NCBI GenBank assembly: GCA_963576735.1
Contig: OY755177.1
Span: 18,166,001 to 18,230,000 of the forward strand
Reading direction: 5' to 3'
Source of the DNA: Bedellia somnulentella
Lineage: Eukaryota > Arthropoda > Insecta > Lepidoptera > Bedelliidae
Length of the DNA stretch: 64,000 nucleotides
This document shows, piece after piece, positions 30,456 through 41,280 of this stretch (within the stretch, counting starts at the first letter, position 1; each line of letters opens with the position of its first letter). Made by a program: the position numbers and the translations under genes. A model generated the notes under the pieces. The model made no database searches. It was not told the origin of the DNA and worked only from the letters and a program-made list of their open reading frames with translations.

Positions 30456-31648
30456 GGCTTATTCCACTTTTCCCCGTTGACAATCCCCGTCAACGGGGAT
30501 AAGTGAACTTTTGTTCACAAATCCCCGTTAACACAAATTGGAGCGTGTAATGGGGATTAGTGAACTAAAAAGTTCATTAATCCCCGTTACGTTAAAAATA
30601 AAATAATCATGTAAGAATAAGGTACCTTCTATTTATTATTGGATAAGAACTCACTTATTGATTATTGTTATAATCAAATTAAATAAAATTTAAGCTTGAT
30701 TACAACACCATTTATACTAAAATCAAAATTTTTACTATTATTTACGTTTCTTCGATAATGATAGAGCTGTTAATAACAAAACGTAAGTACAAACCGTTGC
30801 CGATTTGTACAGTTCGCGAAACCAGCATGTTTCGCTGCGAGTAGATATTTACTATCTATATATAGATATTATTATGTTATGTTATGAATGCTATGTTTTA
30901 ATGTATCTTTTTTAATTCATACATGTAACAAACTGTGATTTTGTTAGGAGTGTTAAGTACATTTAACTGTTAAACTGTAATTGTAGGCAGTAAGAAATGT
31001 ACATACATACATACATACATATACTCACGGCTGTAATTCCCTAGAAGGGGTAGCCAGAGCTAAGAAATCAGAAATTCCTCAGCCACTTTTGGAAGTTGCG
31101 TGGGGAAAAGATGGTAAAATAAAGGTTGTTGGTGATGTGTCTCCAACCGCATCGCCCAAAAATCCCTTAAAAGCCCCAATACCGTTAGTCACCTCTTACG
31201 TACACCCACCGGAAGAAATGGGGTAGTGCTATTCTATACCGACACTACACAACATTAAATGTAAAATCAGTTATTACTTGAAAGTAACTGTCTGTATTTT
31301 ATTTTATAGTTTGTACTTACGTTTTGTTATTAACAGCTCTATCATTATCGAAGAAACGTAAATAATAGTAAAAATTTTGATTTTAGTATAAATGGTGTTG
31401 TAATCAAGCTTAAATTTTATTTAATTTGATTATAACAATAATCAATAAGTGAGTTCTTATCCAATAATAAATAGAAGGTACCTTATTCTTACATGATTAT
31501 TTTATTTTTAACGTAACGGGGATTAATGAACTTTTTAGTTCACTAATCCCCATTACACGCTCCAATTTGTGTTAACGGGGATTTGTGAACAAAAAGTTCA
31601 CTTATCCCCGTTGACGGGGATTGTCAACGGGGAAAAGTGGAATAAGCC
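30456..31648. mobile_element. TIR element with about 339-bp inverted repeats and 8-bp target duplication
   Basis: Left arm 30456-30794 and right arm 31309-31648 are inverted copies, differing by one base of length in a T-run and few or no other changes. The ends start GGCTTATTCCACTTTTCC. AAGATTTT lies directly outside on both sides (30448-30455 and 31649-31656). An 8-bp duplication fits hAT-type (or P-type) transposition. The arms hold repeated CCCCGTTGAC/GTCAACGGGG and GTGAACTTTT motifs that could be transposase sites. The middle has no transposase frame and contains a nested family B copy. Confidence 0.85.
30999..31256 (-). repeat. Family B copy nested in the TIR element
   Basis: A full copy from the CATA tail to CCGACACTACACAAC. 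AAATGT stands before the tail and after the other end (about 30991-30996 and 31257-31262), a possible short duplication. Confidence 0.85.
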
Positions 31649-31748
31649 AAGATTTTCTTTAACAGTAGGTAGTCAAAAGTACAACAATAACACCATCCTT
31701 ATGGTTAGGTTAACCCATTAAAAAAATATGGTGTTAACTCGGAAAATT

Positions 31749-32139
31749 TGCTGTGTAATGTGGGCTTAGAATAACACTATCCCATTTCTTCATAGATAAG
31801 ATAGATAAGATAAGATAGATAAGATAAGATAAAGACATTTATTACAAGAAAAACACATTACATTAGAATTTACAATGATTCACGCACTAGGCATTGCCTG
31901 TATCGCATGAATCTAGGGAACACATTTAAAATAATATAAGATAAGATATAATATTATAATAAGAGGCGGGTATTGGAGCTTTTTAAGGGATTTTCGGGCG
32001 GGCGGCGTTGGAGACCCATCACCAAAAACCTTTATTTTAGCGCCTTTTCCCCACTCAACTTCCAAAACAGGCTGAAGAATTTATAATTCCTACTTGGCTA
32101 CCCCTTCTAGGGAAATATAGCCGTGAGTATATGTATGTA
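31749..32139 (+). repeat. Family B copy split by an insertion
   Basis: The 5' part (GTGTAATGTGGGCTTAGAAT to CATTTCTTC) ends near 31795; the rest resumes near 31965 with AGAGGCGGGTATTGGAGC and runs to CCGTGAGTATATGTATG. Confidence 0.75.
31796..31964 (-). repeat. Short LINE 3'-end insertion with (GATAA)n tail
   Basis: A GATAA/GATA run at the left (31797-31852) followed by AGACATTTATTACAAGAAAA and ATGATTCACGCACTAGGC-type sequence. Read on the minus strand this is a LINE 3' end with a TTATC tail. Confidence 0.5.
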
Positions 32140-32363
32140 CTTTAAATCCCTAGAGGGGATGGAAAGAGCTTCAGAATGAGAAATTACTCAGTTACTTTTG
32201 GAAGTTGAGTGGGGAAATGATTGTTATTTAAAATGTGTTGGTGATGGGTCTCCAGCCGCATCACCGAACAATAACTTAAAGTGCCCCAATACCCTTAGTC
32301 GCCTCTTACGAACACCCGAGGAAAGAAATAGAGTAGTGTTATTCTAAGCCGACACTGCACAGC
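32140..32363 (-). repeat. Family B short retroposon
   Basis: TTTAAATCCCTAGAGGGGAT to CCGACACTGCACAGC; the CATA tail is missing, and the copy abuts the previous plus copy tail to tail. Confidence 0.8.
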
Positions 32364-32399
32364 TAATTACTTAATCATAATAAATAAAGGAAAGGAAAA

Positions 32400-32476
32400 T
32401 TCCGACTTAGGCGGGAATCGAACCCGCGACCTCGGGTATACGCCCCCGTCGCTCTGCCAATTGAGCTACCGAAATT
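32400..32476 (-). repeat. Family C tRNA-like sequence
   Basis: On the minus strand it reads GTAGCTCAATTGGCAGAGCG..GGGTTCGATTCCCGCC. The acceptor side is partly changed. Confidence 0.75.
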
Positions 32477-32499
32477 CTTCTATCCTTTATTTCTTTTAC

Positions 32500-32763
32500 C
32501 CCTTTTAAGTAGTGTTTGCGTTTTCTACCTCCGAATTTTTACTGATTCGGAAGGCCAATCGTATACCTTTTCAGATAGAATGCAAATGTTGAAAACGCCT
32601 ATCACATAATTTAAATCTTTTTGTTCATGAAAACCCATTGACACGGTAGCTCAATTGGCAGAGCGACGGGGGCGTTTACCCGAGGTCGCGGGTTCGATTC
32701 CCGCCTGTGTCGGAATTTTTCTTTCCTTTATTTATTATGATTATTTATCACTAATAAATAAAG
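32500..32763 (+). repeat. Family C unit with complete tRNA-like part (32640-32711)
   Basis: The 72-base tRNA-like core has a 7-bp acceptor stem (GACACGG/CTGTGTC with one G-U), D arm with A box TAGCTCAATTGG, T arm GCGGG/CCCGC with B box GGTTCGATTCC. The anticodon region (CGGGGGCGTTTACCCG) closes only as a 4-bp stem with an 8-base loop and lacks U33, so it is not a normal tRNA. The core is followed by AATTTTTCTTTCCTTTATTT. Confidence 0.75.
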
Positions 32764-33050
32764 AATAAATAAAGGAAAGAAAAATTTCGACACAGGCGGG
32801 AATCGAACCCGCGACCTCAAGTATATAAAAAAAAATCGGAGGTAGGAAACGCAAACACTACTTAAAAGTGTAAAAGAAATAAAGGAAAGAATTTCGCGCT
32901 AGCAGCCATTGACACGGTGGCTCAATTGGCAGAGCGTCGGGGCGTATACCCGAGGTCGCGGGTTCGATTCCCGCCTGTGTCGAAATTTTTCATTCCTTTA
33001 TTTATTCTTTATTTATTAGTAATAATACCCACATGAGGTTTTCATGAACG
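32764..33050 (+). repeat. Rearranged family C units (cores at 32787-32820 minus and 32911-32981 plus)
   Basis: A minus fragment (TTTCGACACAGGCGGGAATC) meets a plus unit whose 71-base core is complete but one G shorter in the anticodon region. The unit ends CCACATGAGGTTTTCATGAA. Confidence 0.75.
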
Positions 33051-33359
33051 AAAAGATGATTAATATTTTGCATGATGGTCATAAGCATCGAGTACCAGGT
33101 CATCATGAAGAGTTTTTACGATGGTAAAATTACTTTTGAAGAATGATCACCCTTAATAGTTTCCCATGTCTATGCGAAGCAACTGTTAATAAAATTATTT
33201 ATTGTTTGAAAAATCACACACACACGATCACTCGTCACTTTGCTCCAATTTGGCATCGCGAAGCTTTTATGTTCACCTAGTTAATGATTGGAAAGGTGTG
33301 AAGATAGAAACCCCGCTCCTACAACAATCCTTCATATCACCGTCTTTTTACCTCAACTT

Positions 33360-33590
33360 CAAAAGAAGTTGCCTCTCTGTAGCTTCGTTCACATCCATTA
33401 ATCTTCTCATACATGCTCTTTTATTCTTCATACTTCGGACACCTGCCTTTTTGAGCACACTCTCTATTTGGTCCAAATGTGTCCTTCGAGGTTGTCCTCT
33501 GCTAACATTACCTTGTCAACTTATTGTATATTATATAGTAGTCTCTGCCTACTCCAATGGGAAATAATGGGGTGAGTATATGTTTGTATG
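33360..33590. repeat. Family D LINE pieces, rearranged
   Basis: 33360-33515 matches the minus orientation of the 38.4 kb frame (TTTGAGCACACTCTCTATTT, TGGTCCAAATGTGTCC), while 33533-33590 is the plus-orientation 3' end (AGTCTCTGCCTACTCCAATG, GGGTGAGTATATG). Confidence 0.65.
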
Positions 33591-33728
33591 ATAAATATTC
33601 TCCATCACCGAAACACCAAAATAACAACAGTTTAACGACTAATTAACGAATCAGCCTTGGTTAAGTTTAGAACATGGATAATAACATTGTACTTTAGAGG
33701 AAATGTGTTCGTTTAAAGTCTATTAGGG

Positions 33729-33862
33729 GGCCTAGCACAAGCGGTATTTTGTCGTGACTGTCGGTTAGAATGAGATAAACGTATACAATACTATATAAGT
33801 GCGAAAGAGATGGCAGTTTTATACCACGCGATATTTAGTTATAATACCGCTCGTGCTAGCTA
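33729..33862. mobile_element. MITE, copy 1 of a family also at 57020
   Basis: CCTAGCACAAGCGGTATTTT on the left and ATACCGCTCGTGCTAGC on the right are inverted. The middle GTCGTGACTGTCGG..GCGAAAGAGATGGCAG matches the copy at 57020-57155. Confidence 0.65.
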
Positions 33863-34037
33863 TACAGAACAGTGAACTTTTGCCACTTGACCCGATAATC
33901 AATCGTAGTAACCACCTCGTGTTAACGATGACCCGCTGATAGGAACACCAAGGAAATCCTCATTATCTATACATGTGTTTACACAGATCTCGTATCTTCT
34001 TAACCAACTTCATTTATCTGTTAATAAATGTATATTA

Positions 34038-34248
34038 ATAGCTGTGTAGTGCTTAGAATAGCACTACCCCATTTCTTCCGGTGAATGGACGTAAGAGGTG
34101 ACTAACGGTATTGGGGAAGGGATTTTTGGACGATGCGGTTGGAGACCCATCACCAACAACCCTTATTTCACCATATTTTCCCCACGCAACTTCCAAAAGT
34201 GACTGACCCCTTTCGTAGGATTTATCGTCGTGAGTAAATGTATGTATG
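34038..34248 (+). repeat. Family B short retroposon
   Basis: GCTGTGTAGTGCTTAGAATA to CGTCGTGAGTAAATGTATG; a deletion removes part of the TTCTAATTCCTTAG block. Confidence 0.8.
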
Positions 34249-34440
34249 TGACTTAAATATCACAAGATTATAGATTAAATTATCCCTTTTACATCACGTT
34301 CAGTTTATAAGTTCAATATGGCAGGCAGGATAGACTTATTTACAGTCAACTCGCGTAGTCGATGAAACCTGAATACCTAAAAATTACTAGACCAGGGGAG
34401 TCGGTGTAGTTAAGGGTTCTGTATATTAATAAGCATTTTA

Positions 34441-34590
34441 TTAGTAGAGTGAGTAGATAGGTGACTAGCATTTCGGTCCGGAGGTTGCAGGTTCGATCCC
34501 CGCTGAGAGCAACATTTATGTGAGGTGCATAAATGATTTTTTCTTAATCTTGGTTGTTATTTATATGTTTAATACATAATATTAAATTTT
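34441..34590 (+). repeat. tRNA-related SINE (family F)
   Basis: GTAGATAGGTGACTAGC, a B-box block GGTTGCAGGTTCGATCCCCG, then TGAGAGCAACATTTATGTG. A shorter relative lies at 39712-39820. Confidence 0.6.
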
Positions 34591-34603
34591 GACTCAAATT
34601 TTT

Positions 34604-34790
34604 TGCCGTATAGTGCCTGTTTAGAATATTTTAGAATGTCACTACCCTTTCTACCCACGGGTGTCGTAAGAGGCGATTAAGGGAATGGGGCTTTTTAAGT
34701 GCTTTTTGGGCGATGCGGTTGGCGACCCATCACCAACAACGATTCTTTATTTCTACCGTCTTGTCCCATATCAACTTCTAAATGTGTTTT
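34604..34790 (+). repeat. Family B, 3'-truncated
   Basis: CGTATAGTGCCTGTTTAGAA with a small TATTTTAGAA duplication, then CGTAAGAGGCGATTAAGGGA to CAACTTCTAAATGTG. Confidence 0.75.
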
Positions 34791-34942
34791 GTGATTAACA
34801 AGAACTCGTCTTCTCTTACGGTGTGGAAATGGAACCCTAAAAACAGCATTCAAAGTTGCCTCAAAGTTCCATTATTACCTGTCAAAAGTGCCATATTAAA
34901 AGTATCTCAAAGGTATTGCTAAGAATACATTTCATTTTGGCG

Positions 34943-35105
34943 GCCAAATGTCGGCATTAGATAACAGTAACCCATTTCTTGGCGCAGTTTACTTAGGAGG
35001 TGACTAAATCTTTAGGCCTTTCTACCAAGAATTAAAAGTAGCTGAGAAATTTATAATTCTGAAACTTAATTTATTACTTAATAATTTTTGAAACATTTAT
35101 AGCTG
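34943..35105 (+). repeat. Family B, diverged copy
   Basis: TGTCGGCATTAGATAACAG, TTAGGAGGTGACTAAAT and GTAGCTGAGAAATTTATAAT keep the order; about one third is deleted. Confidence 0.5.
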
Positions 35106-35109
35106 TGAC

Positions 35110-35252
35110 TCTTAAATAAAGAATAAATAAAGTAAAGAAAAATTTCGACACAGGCGGGAATCGAACCCGCGACCTTTCGGGTATACGCCCCTGTCGCTAT
35201 TTATTCTTTATTTAATAGTAAAAATTCCCTCTTGAGGTTTTCATGAACAAAA
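35110..35252 (-). repeat. Family C unit, truncated tRNA-like core
   Basis: AATTTCGACACAGGCGGGAA, TCGAACCCGCGACC and ACGCCCCTGTCGC, then a break into TATTTATTCTTTATT. On the far side TGAGGTTTTCATGAACAAAA is the unit's other landmark. Confidence 0.7.
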
Positions 35253-35812
35253 ACATATAAATTTATAGCTGTGAGTTTATAAAATATCACATTTATTTCA
35301 AAAAAAAAATTGGTAAATTATGTCGTATATATTATGGTAATATATTTGTTTGTTTATTACATTATATCAATCAGTTTGTAAATCAACCTCCGTTGGATAA
35401 ATTAGGAAAAAAAATTTGACATTAGTTTAAGTTACCGTTGTCCTCATTCTATAACATATGAAATTTGGCAACGTGGTATTCTTGATAGAATTTACAGTCA
35501 ATTCCTTATTGATTTACATTGTTTAAAACGTAGCAAAATGTTTAATACGCTTTTCTATTTATAATAAATCAAGATCGATACGCAGTCGTTGGAAAATTGG
35601 AAAAGTTCAATTTCAGTAAAGCCGCCCACACAACGCGTCCGTTGAATCACAATTACTTTCACACCACATTTGCTCGTCAAATGGAACCCTTTTGCTTTGT
35701 ACAGCTCAGTTTTGGTGAGCATTGGTTATAAATATAAATATATAGTGAGACCACAGGATAAGATAATAGAAGGTAAGCCAATCAAACTTGGTTATAAATA
35801 TAAATAATATGA
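35253..35812. other. AT-rich stretch, nothing recognised
   Basis: No repeat family or gene that I can support. Confidence 0.4.
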
Positions 35813-35833
35813 CTATATTGTACATACATACTT

Positions 35834-36086
35834 ATATTGCAGTGTAGTGTCGGCTTAGAATAAAACTAACCCATTTCTTCCAGTGGGTGTCGTAAGAGGC
35901 GATTAACGGTATTGGGGCTTTTAAGGGATTTATGGGTGATGCGATTGGAGACCCATCACCAACAACCTTTATTCCACCATCTTTTCCCCACTCAACTTTA
36001 GAAAAGTGGCTGAGGGATTTCTAATTCCTTGGCTCTGGCTACCCCTTCTAGGGAATTATAGCCGTGAGTATATGTTATGTTATGTT
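35834..36086 (+). repeat. Family B, full copy with about 22-bp target duplication
   Basis: ATATTGTACATACATACTTA stands just before the copy (about 35815-35834) and again right after its TTATG-type tail (about 36089-36108). The body is complete. Confidence 0.87.
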
Positions 36087-36104
36087 ATGAATATATTGTA
36101 CATA

Positions 36105-36345
36105 CATACTTATACTCACGGCCATCAATCCCAAAAAGGGTAAGCTAGAGCTTCAAGAACTAGAAACTCCTCAGCCACATTTGGACGATGATAGATAAAA
36201 TGGTAGAAATAAAGTATCGATGGTTATGGGTATCCAACGGCATCGCCGAAAAACCACATCAAAAAGCCCCATACCCTTAGTCGCCTCTTACGACACCCGT
36301 GGGTAGAAACGGTTGGTGACCTTCTAAGTCAACGGCAATCTTTTT
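36105..36345 (-). repeat. Family B short retroposon
   Basis: From ACTTATACTCACGGCCATCA to GGTGACCTTCTAAGTCAACGG; the 5' third is diverged. Confidence 0.8.
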
Positions 36346-36857
36346 TTTTAAATATTTATTTATTCATATTTACAAAAAAAATGCCATTACAGTTTACACC
36401 AATGCGTCATTTTTTTAAATATACTAAGTACACATAAATGGCAAATTCATATGACATATTAATATACAACAAAAAAAAAATATATCTAGAAGTAAAGACG
36501 ATGACAAATTTCCTTTCAAATAACATACAAATTACTAATTTTACTATTAAATAATATCTAATAAATTATATATTCATACTTACTAAAATTAAAATATTAT
36601 TCTATTGTGATTCTTTAACACATAGAAGTATTAGGTTTATAATGACAATAGGATATATATATTTTCCTCACAGAAGGAAAAAACTAAGAAAACCTCCTAA
36701 CAAATAACTTATTGATATTTTGAAGAAAGCATTTATTGTTTTGAACATCGAAATTCAAATTAAGATTGCATATTTCATTTTTTGTTCCATTTAGGTAAGT
36801 ACTATTCGGAACAGTTTATATTTTCTTAAGTATTTTGATTACAAGCCGTGATAATTT
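36346..36857. other. AT-rich stretch, nothing recognised
   Basis: It includes a T-run followed by TATTTATTTATTCATATTT at its left edge, which may be the A-rich end of a minus-strand LINE. No gene. Confidence 0.35.
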
Positions 36858-37110
36858 TGCTGTGTAGTGTCGGCTTAGAATAGCACTAACCCATTTCTTC
36901 CGGTGGGTGTACGTAAGAGGCGACTAACGGTATGGGGCTTTTAAGGAATTTTTGGGCGACGCGGTTGGAGACCCATCACCAACAACCTTTATCTCACCAT
37001 CTTTTCCCCACTGAACTTTCCAAACGTGCCTGAGGAATTTCTAATTCCTTAGCTCTGGCTACCCCATCTAGGGATTCATAGCCGTGAGTATATGTATGTA
37101 TGTATGTATA
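36858..37110 (+). repeat. Family B, full length
   Basis: GCTGTGTAGTGTCGGCTTAG to CCGTGAGTATATGTATG plus TATG units; GGTGTACGT subtype. Confidence 0.88.
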
Positions 37111-37112
37111 AT

Positions 37113-37338
37113 TTAGTGGGTTGAACACGGCTTATCGCGCAGACGATGAGAGTTCAAATCCCGGGACGGGCCTACACCAATTTGTCTTTTCTAAAGTGAA
37201 ATGTGTTTGTTTGAAACCAAGTGACAGTGTATTCGTACAAAACGGCGACAGGTCTACCCCTGACAATGTTACGTGATGTTCAGAAGTATTAGTTTCTCTG
37301 CCAACCCTAGAGATTTACATCGTGAACGTTTGCATTTG
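37113..37338 (+). repeat. Family A SINE, subfamily 1, internally deleted
   Basis: Head from AGTGGGTTGAACACGGCTTA, then a jump from AAAGTGAAATGTGTTTG to GTGACAGTGTATTCGTAC, losing the middle. It ends ATCGTGAACGTTTGCATTTG. Confidence 0.82.
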
Positions 37339-37369
37339 AGTATTTTGGATTTTTAAATAATCTCGAAGT

Positions 37370-37611
37370 AAGCTGTGTAGTGTCGGCTTAGAATAGCACT
37401 GCCCCATTTCTTCCGGTGGGTGTACGTAAGAGGCGACTAACGGTATTGGGGCTTTTAAGGGATTTTTGGGCGATGCGGTTGGAGACCCATCACCAACAAC
37501 CTTTATTTTAACATCTTTTCCCCATGCAACTTCAAAAGTGGCTGAGGAATTTCTCATTCCTTAGCTCTGGCTACGCCTTCTAGGGATTTACAGCCGTGAA
37601 TATATGTATGT
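37370..37611 (+). repeat. Family B, full copy with 10-bp target duplication
   Basis: AAATAATCTC precedes the copy (37355-37364) and follows its TATG tail (37612-37621). This is the cleanest evidence in the window for target-primed insertion of family B. Confidence 0.9.
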
Positions 37612-37639
37612 AAATAATCTCAAGTTGTAGTTTGAATGT

Positions 37640-37800
37640 TAATATAATGTTGATTTTGAGAATGAGTGTGATAGCACAACTTCGTAACGGCTGAACCGCT
37701 TTCAATGAGTTTTTATGTTTTAGTAGGTTTTAGATTACATCAAATTCCTCTGGAATGAATGGGGGGCAAGACAGAAAAAAAATAGATCATATGTGCATTT
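37640..37800 (+). repeat. Helitron-like family fragment
   Basis: GTGATAGCACAACTTCGTAACGG (as blocks) then GCTGAACCGCTTTCAATGAG is the standard inner block of a common lepidopteran Helitron-like repeat. Ends not found. Confidence 0.35.
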
Positions 37801-37886
37801 TTAATTTATTTATTATTATACATACCTATACAACTCTTCAAGGGTAGCCAAAGCTAAGGAAATAGAAATAGCCATTTTCGGAAGTT

Positions 37887-38125
37887 AACATACATACATA
37901 TACTCACGGCTATAAATCCGTAAAAGTGGTAGCCAGAGCTGAGAAATTAGAAATTTTGGAAGTTAAGAGATAAAAATTGGTAAAATAAAGGATGTTGGTG
38001 ATGGGTATCTAACCACATCGCCGAAAAATCCATTAATAATCCCAATACCCTTAGTCGCACCTTACGTAAACCCACGAGAAAAAACTGGATAGTGCTACAT
38101 TTTTAGTCGCCACTACATCGCTTGC
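37887..38125 (-). repeat. Family B, diverged copy
   Basis: CATACATACATATACTCACG to TTAGTCGCCACTACATCGC. The 3' side shares changes with the plus copy at 28887-29105 (CCATCACC/TAACCACATCGCC), so they may be close relatives. Confidence 0.78.
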
Positions 38126-38404
38126 CATTTTAATACTATATTATTCGTAATAGAACGAAAATAAGAGTGTTAATGATGTTGGTCAGTTAATACCTGCTAG
38201 GTAAAGTATTTCTTTTTATGGTGATGGCAACTTTTGTTACCGATTATACTTTTTTCGAAGTCATTTTCGATTCTGCATGTGATATTGAAACCCCAAACAT
38301 ATTTATTTATTTATGTAATGCAACAGGGGAGCATCCGGAACACGGAGGCCGAATTGTTTTAAATTAAAGCTGAACTTTGCTGTTATTGAACATGAAACTA
38401 AGAT

Positions 38405-38785
38405 CTCACTTTTACATACATACATAAACTCACGCCATTAGTTCCCATTCGGGTAGGCAGAGACTATCGTTCGCCACTTTGTACGATCCTGGCAAACCTC
38501 TCTGGCTTCGTTTACATCCATCAATCTTTTCATACATGCTCTTTTATTCTTCATACTTCGGACGCCAGCCTTTTTGAGCACACTCTCAATTTGGTCCAAG
38601 TATGTTCTCTGTGGTCGTCCTCTACTAACATTACCATCCACACTAGCTCTATAGATCCCTTTTACCAATTTTCTATCATCCATCCTCTCTATGTGCCCAA
38701 ACCATCTCAACATTCCTTATTCTATCTTTCTTACAATATCATCATTCACACCACACTTTTCACGAATAACACTTCTTACTTTTAA
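38405..38785 (-). pseudogene. Family D LINE, C-terminal coding end and 3' tail
   Basis: The minus-strand frame at 38438-38713 (91 residues) holds LRWFGHIERMDD, GRPQRTYLDQIESVLKKAGV, NKRACMKRLMDVNEAREVCQ and WRTIVSAYPNGN. This block is typical of the C-terminus of a lepidopteran non-LTR retrotransposon polyprotein. Upstream the frame continues as RSVIREKCGVNDDIVRKIE and is then cut from the rest by a TAA stop. No reverse transcriptase core is present, so the copy is 5'-truncated. Past the stop lies GGCGTGAGTTTATG and TATG units. I cannot assign the clade firmly. Confidence 0.7.
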
Positions 38786-39710
38786 TAACTACATCAAAAG
38801 ATCTTCGCCTAATAAGGGATGTTATTTGGGGGCAACTACAAATTGTGTTGGGCAATGTGGATAAGCCTATTTACTCTTCTCTTTACTTTATATACTGTGG
38901 ATTTGACGTAGTGAAGCAGAAAGGACTTAACCCACACTTTCACCGAAATTGAATTAAGTATGCCATTCTATTAGTGAAGGTTGAATCTATGAAGTATTGA
39001 AAAGTACTCGCGATCTGTTTTTCTGATATTTTAATACCAACCTAACACACAGTGTGAAAAAGCACTTTATTTCAAACTTCAATCGCTCCATCTCAAAATC
39101 GACTTATTGTGCGTGAAATCTTTCTGCTTAAATAGGTCCAATTATACCTCCTTTTCCCCACTCCACCTTAACCAAAAAGGTGTTTGTGGTTTTTGCATTA
39201 AATATATGTATGTTATTCTTTATCATTATCTGTAAATAAAAACAACTGACCGTCCATCTATCACAGTTCATGAGATAGAGGCTGGTGACAGACAGACAGA
39301 CAGACATCGGAGACTCAGTATTTAGATTTTTGGTATGAAACTTTTAAAATGGAAATAAATTTTAACTGCGTTTGATATAATACTTATAACTTGGTTTGCA
39401 AGTAATAATCCGCCACTACAAAGGGATTTGTGTTGTACCTACAACATGAAAACTTTACATTCCTGAATGCGATCCTGTAGGAAAACTTGAATGGTTGGAC
39501 CGTTACTCGTTTATACGACTTTAAACCAGATAAATATTGTATGACAACGGGACATTGAACCTGAAATATTTCCACGAATGTCTACGTTGTTTTACCATTC
39601 CTGATATTTATTTAGGAGACTGGTGTTTCACAGCCCAGAGGATCTAGCACGCTGGTTGATTTATCGTGATGTTTTATTTATTTTTTATTTTTTCTTATTT
39701 ATTTGACGAC
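38786..39710. other. Spacer without recognised gene
   Basis: A GACAGACAGACAGACA microsatellite lies at 39288-39306 within what looks like a Helitron-type fragment (CATCGGAGACTCAGTATTTAG). No gene. Confidence 0.4.
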
Positions 39711-39711
39711 A

Positions 39712-39820
39712 GTTGTGGCTGAGTGGATACGTGACTAGCTCCGCTGAGAGCAATATTAATGTGATGAGCATAATTATTTTTTTCTACGTCTTGGATGCAA
39801 TTTATAATAAATATATCGTT
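39712..39820 (+). repeat. tRNA-related SINE (family F), deleted copy
   Basis: TGTGGCTGAGTGGATACGTG joined directly to CCGCTGAGAGCAATATTAAT; the B box is lost. Confidence 0.5.
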
Positions 39821-40102
39821 GAGTTAGTATCCCATAATACAAGCCTTACTTAGTTTGCGGCTAACTTGATCTATGTAATATGTCCTTATAAAACGAAAAC
39901 TTACAAGTACAAAAGATATGCCTGCTTTATAACAATGTATAGTTATGACGAGTGCGTTAATTCACGCTGTGGTCCAGTGGTCTTGTTTGCCCTGGCAGTC
40001 ATTGGTGTGAATCCTGCTGTGGAGGAGTTTTCCTGGTTTATACAACAACAATATATTGATTGTTTGCGAAGTATTCCGCACTTAAATTTATACTTTTCAA
40101 AA

Positions 40103-40358
40103 ACATACATACATACATTACATATACTCACGGCTATAAATCCCTAGAAGGGGTAACCAGAGCTACGGAATTAGAAATTTCTGACCCACTTTTGGAAAAT
40201 TGAGTGGGGAAAAGATGGTAAAGTAAAGGTTGTTGGTGATGGGTCTCCAACCGCATCGCCCAAAAATCCCTTAAAAGCCCTAATACCGTAAGTCGCCTTT
40301 TACGTATACCCACCGGAAGCAACGGGGTAGTGCTATTCTAAGCCGACACTACACGGCT
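40103..40358 (-). repeat. Family B, full length
   Basis: CATACATACATACATTACAT tail, then the body to CCGACACTACACGGC. Confidence 0.88.
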
Positions 40359-40385
40359 AATATACAATTTATATTATATTTAATG

Positions 40386-40561
40386 ATTTATGCACGATGC
40401 GCTTCGAGAACCATAACCAAAACTTCTATTTTACAATCTTTTTCACCCTAAACTTCTAAAAAAATGGCTGATGAGTTTATTATTTATTTATTTTATTCTG
40501 AAGCTCTGGCTACCCCTTCTAGGGTTTATTGCTGTGAGTATATGTTTTTATGTATGTATGT
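40386..40561 (+). repeat. Family B, 5'-truncated diverged copy
   Basis: From TTTATGCACGATGCGCTTCG to GCTGTGAGTATATGTTTTTA; a TTATTTATTTATT run is inserted. Confidence 0.65.
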
Positions 40562-40773
40562 AGATTATAAAAAAATCCAACAAATTATCAAGCGGGAATT
40601 GCTTATATCATACGGTAAAACGCTTACGTAGCACTGGGGGCTACTATTTAGAATTTTCCAACCGCGCTAATGACATGATAATTGTACCATATGTGCTCTT
40701 TAGGGCAACAGCTTCAAGAAAACCATTTTATTTCTTTGCAATAGCTGCGCAAAAGTAGTAAGGTGAATACATC

Positions 40774-41012
40774 CGCTGAGAAGCGTCGGCTAGATTAGCA
40801 CTACCCCATTTCTACCCGTGGGTGATCGTAAGAGGCGACTAAGGGTTTAGAGGCTTTTGAAATTATTTTTGGGCGATGAGTTTAGAGACCCGTCCAAACG
40901 TCCTACCAACAAATATTTATTCCCTTACATTCTCCCCACTCGACTTCCAAAATGTCTCATTCTAGACTATCTCGTTTAGGGATTTATTGTCGTGAATATA
41001 TATACATATGTT
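40774..41012 (+). repeat. Family B, diverged copy
   Basis: GAGAAGCGTCGGCTAGATTA to GTCGTGAATATATATACATATG. Confidence 0.75.
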
Positions 41013-41031
41013 CTTTGAATTTATATTTATG

Positions 41032-41278
41032 CTGTATAGTGTCGGCTTAGAATAGCACTACCCCAATTCTTCCGGTGGGTGTACGTAAGAGGCGACTAAC
41101 GGTATCGGGGCTTTAAAGGGATTTTTGGGCGATGCGGTTGGAGACCCATCACCAACAACCTTTATTTTACCATCTTTTCCTCACTTAACTTTCCAAAAGT
41201 GGCTGAGGAATTTCTGATTCCTTAGCTCTGGCTACCCCATCTAGGGATTTATAGCCGTGAGTATATGAGTATATGTTA
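41032..41278 (+). repeat. Family B, full length
   Basis: GCTGTATAGTGTCGGCTTAG to AGCCGTGAGTATATG; the family C array begins right at its tail. Confidence 0.87.
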
Positions 41279-41280
41279 TT

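Noticed and set aside
32640..32711. Functional tRNA gene
   Set aside because: Acceptor, D and T arms fit, but the anticodon arm cannot form a 5-bp stem with a 7-base loop and lacks U33, and many decayed copies exist.
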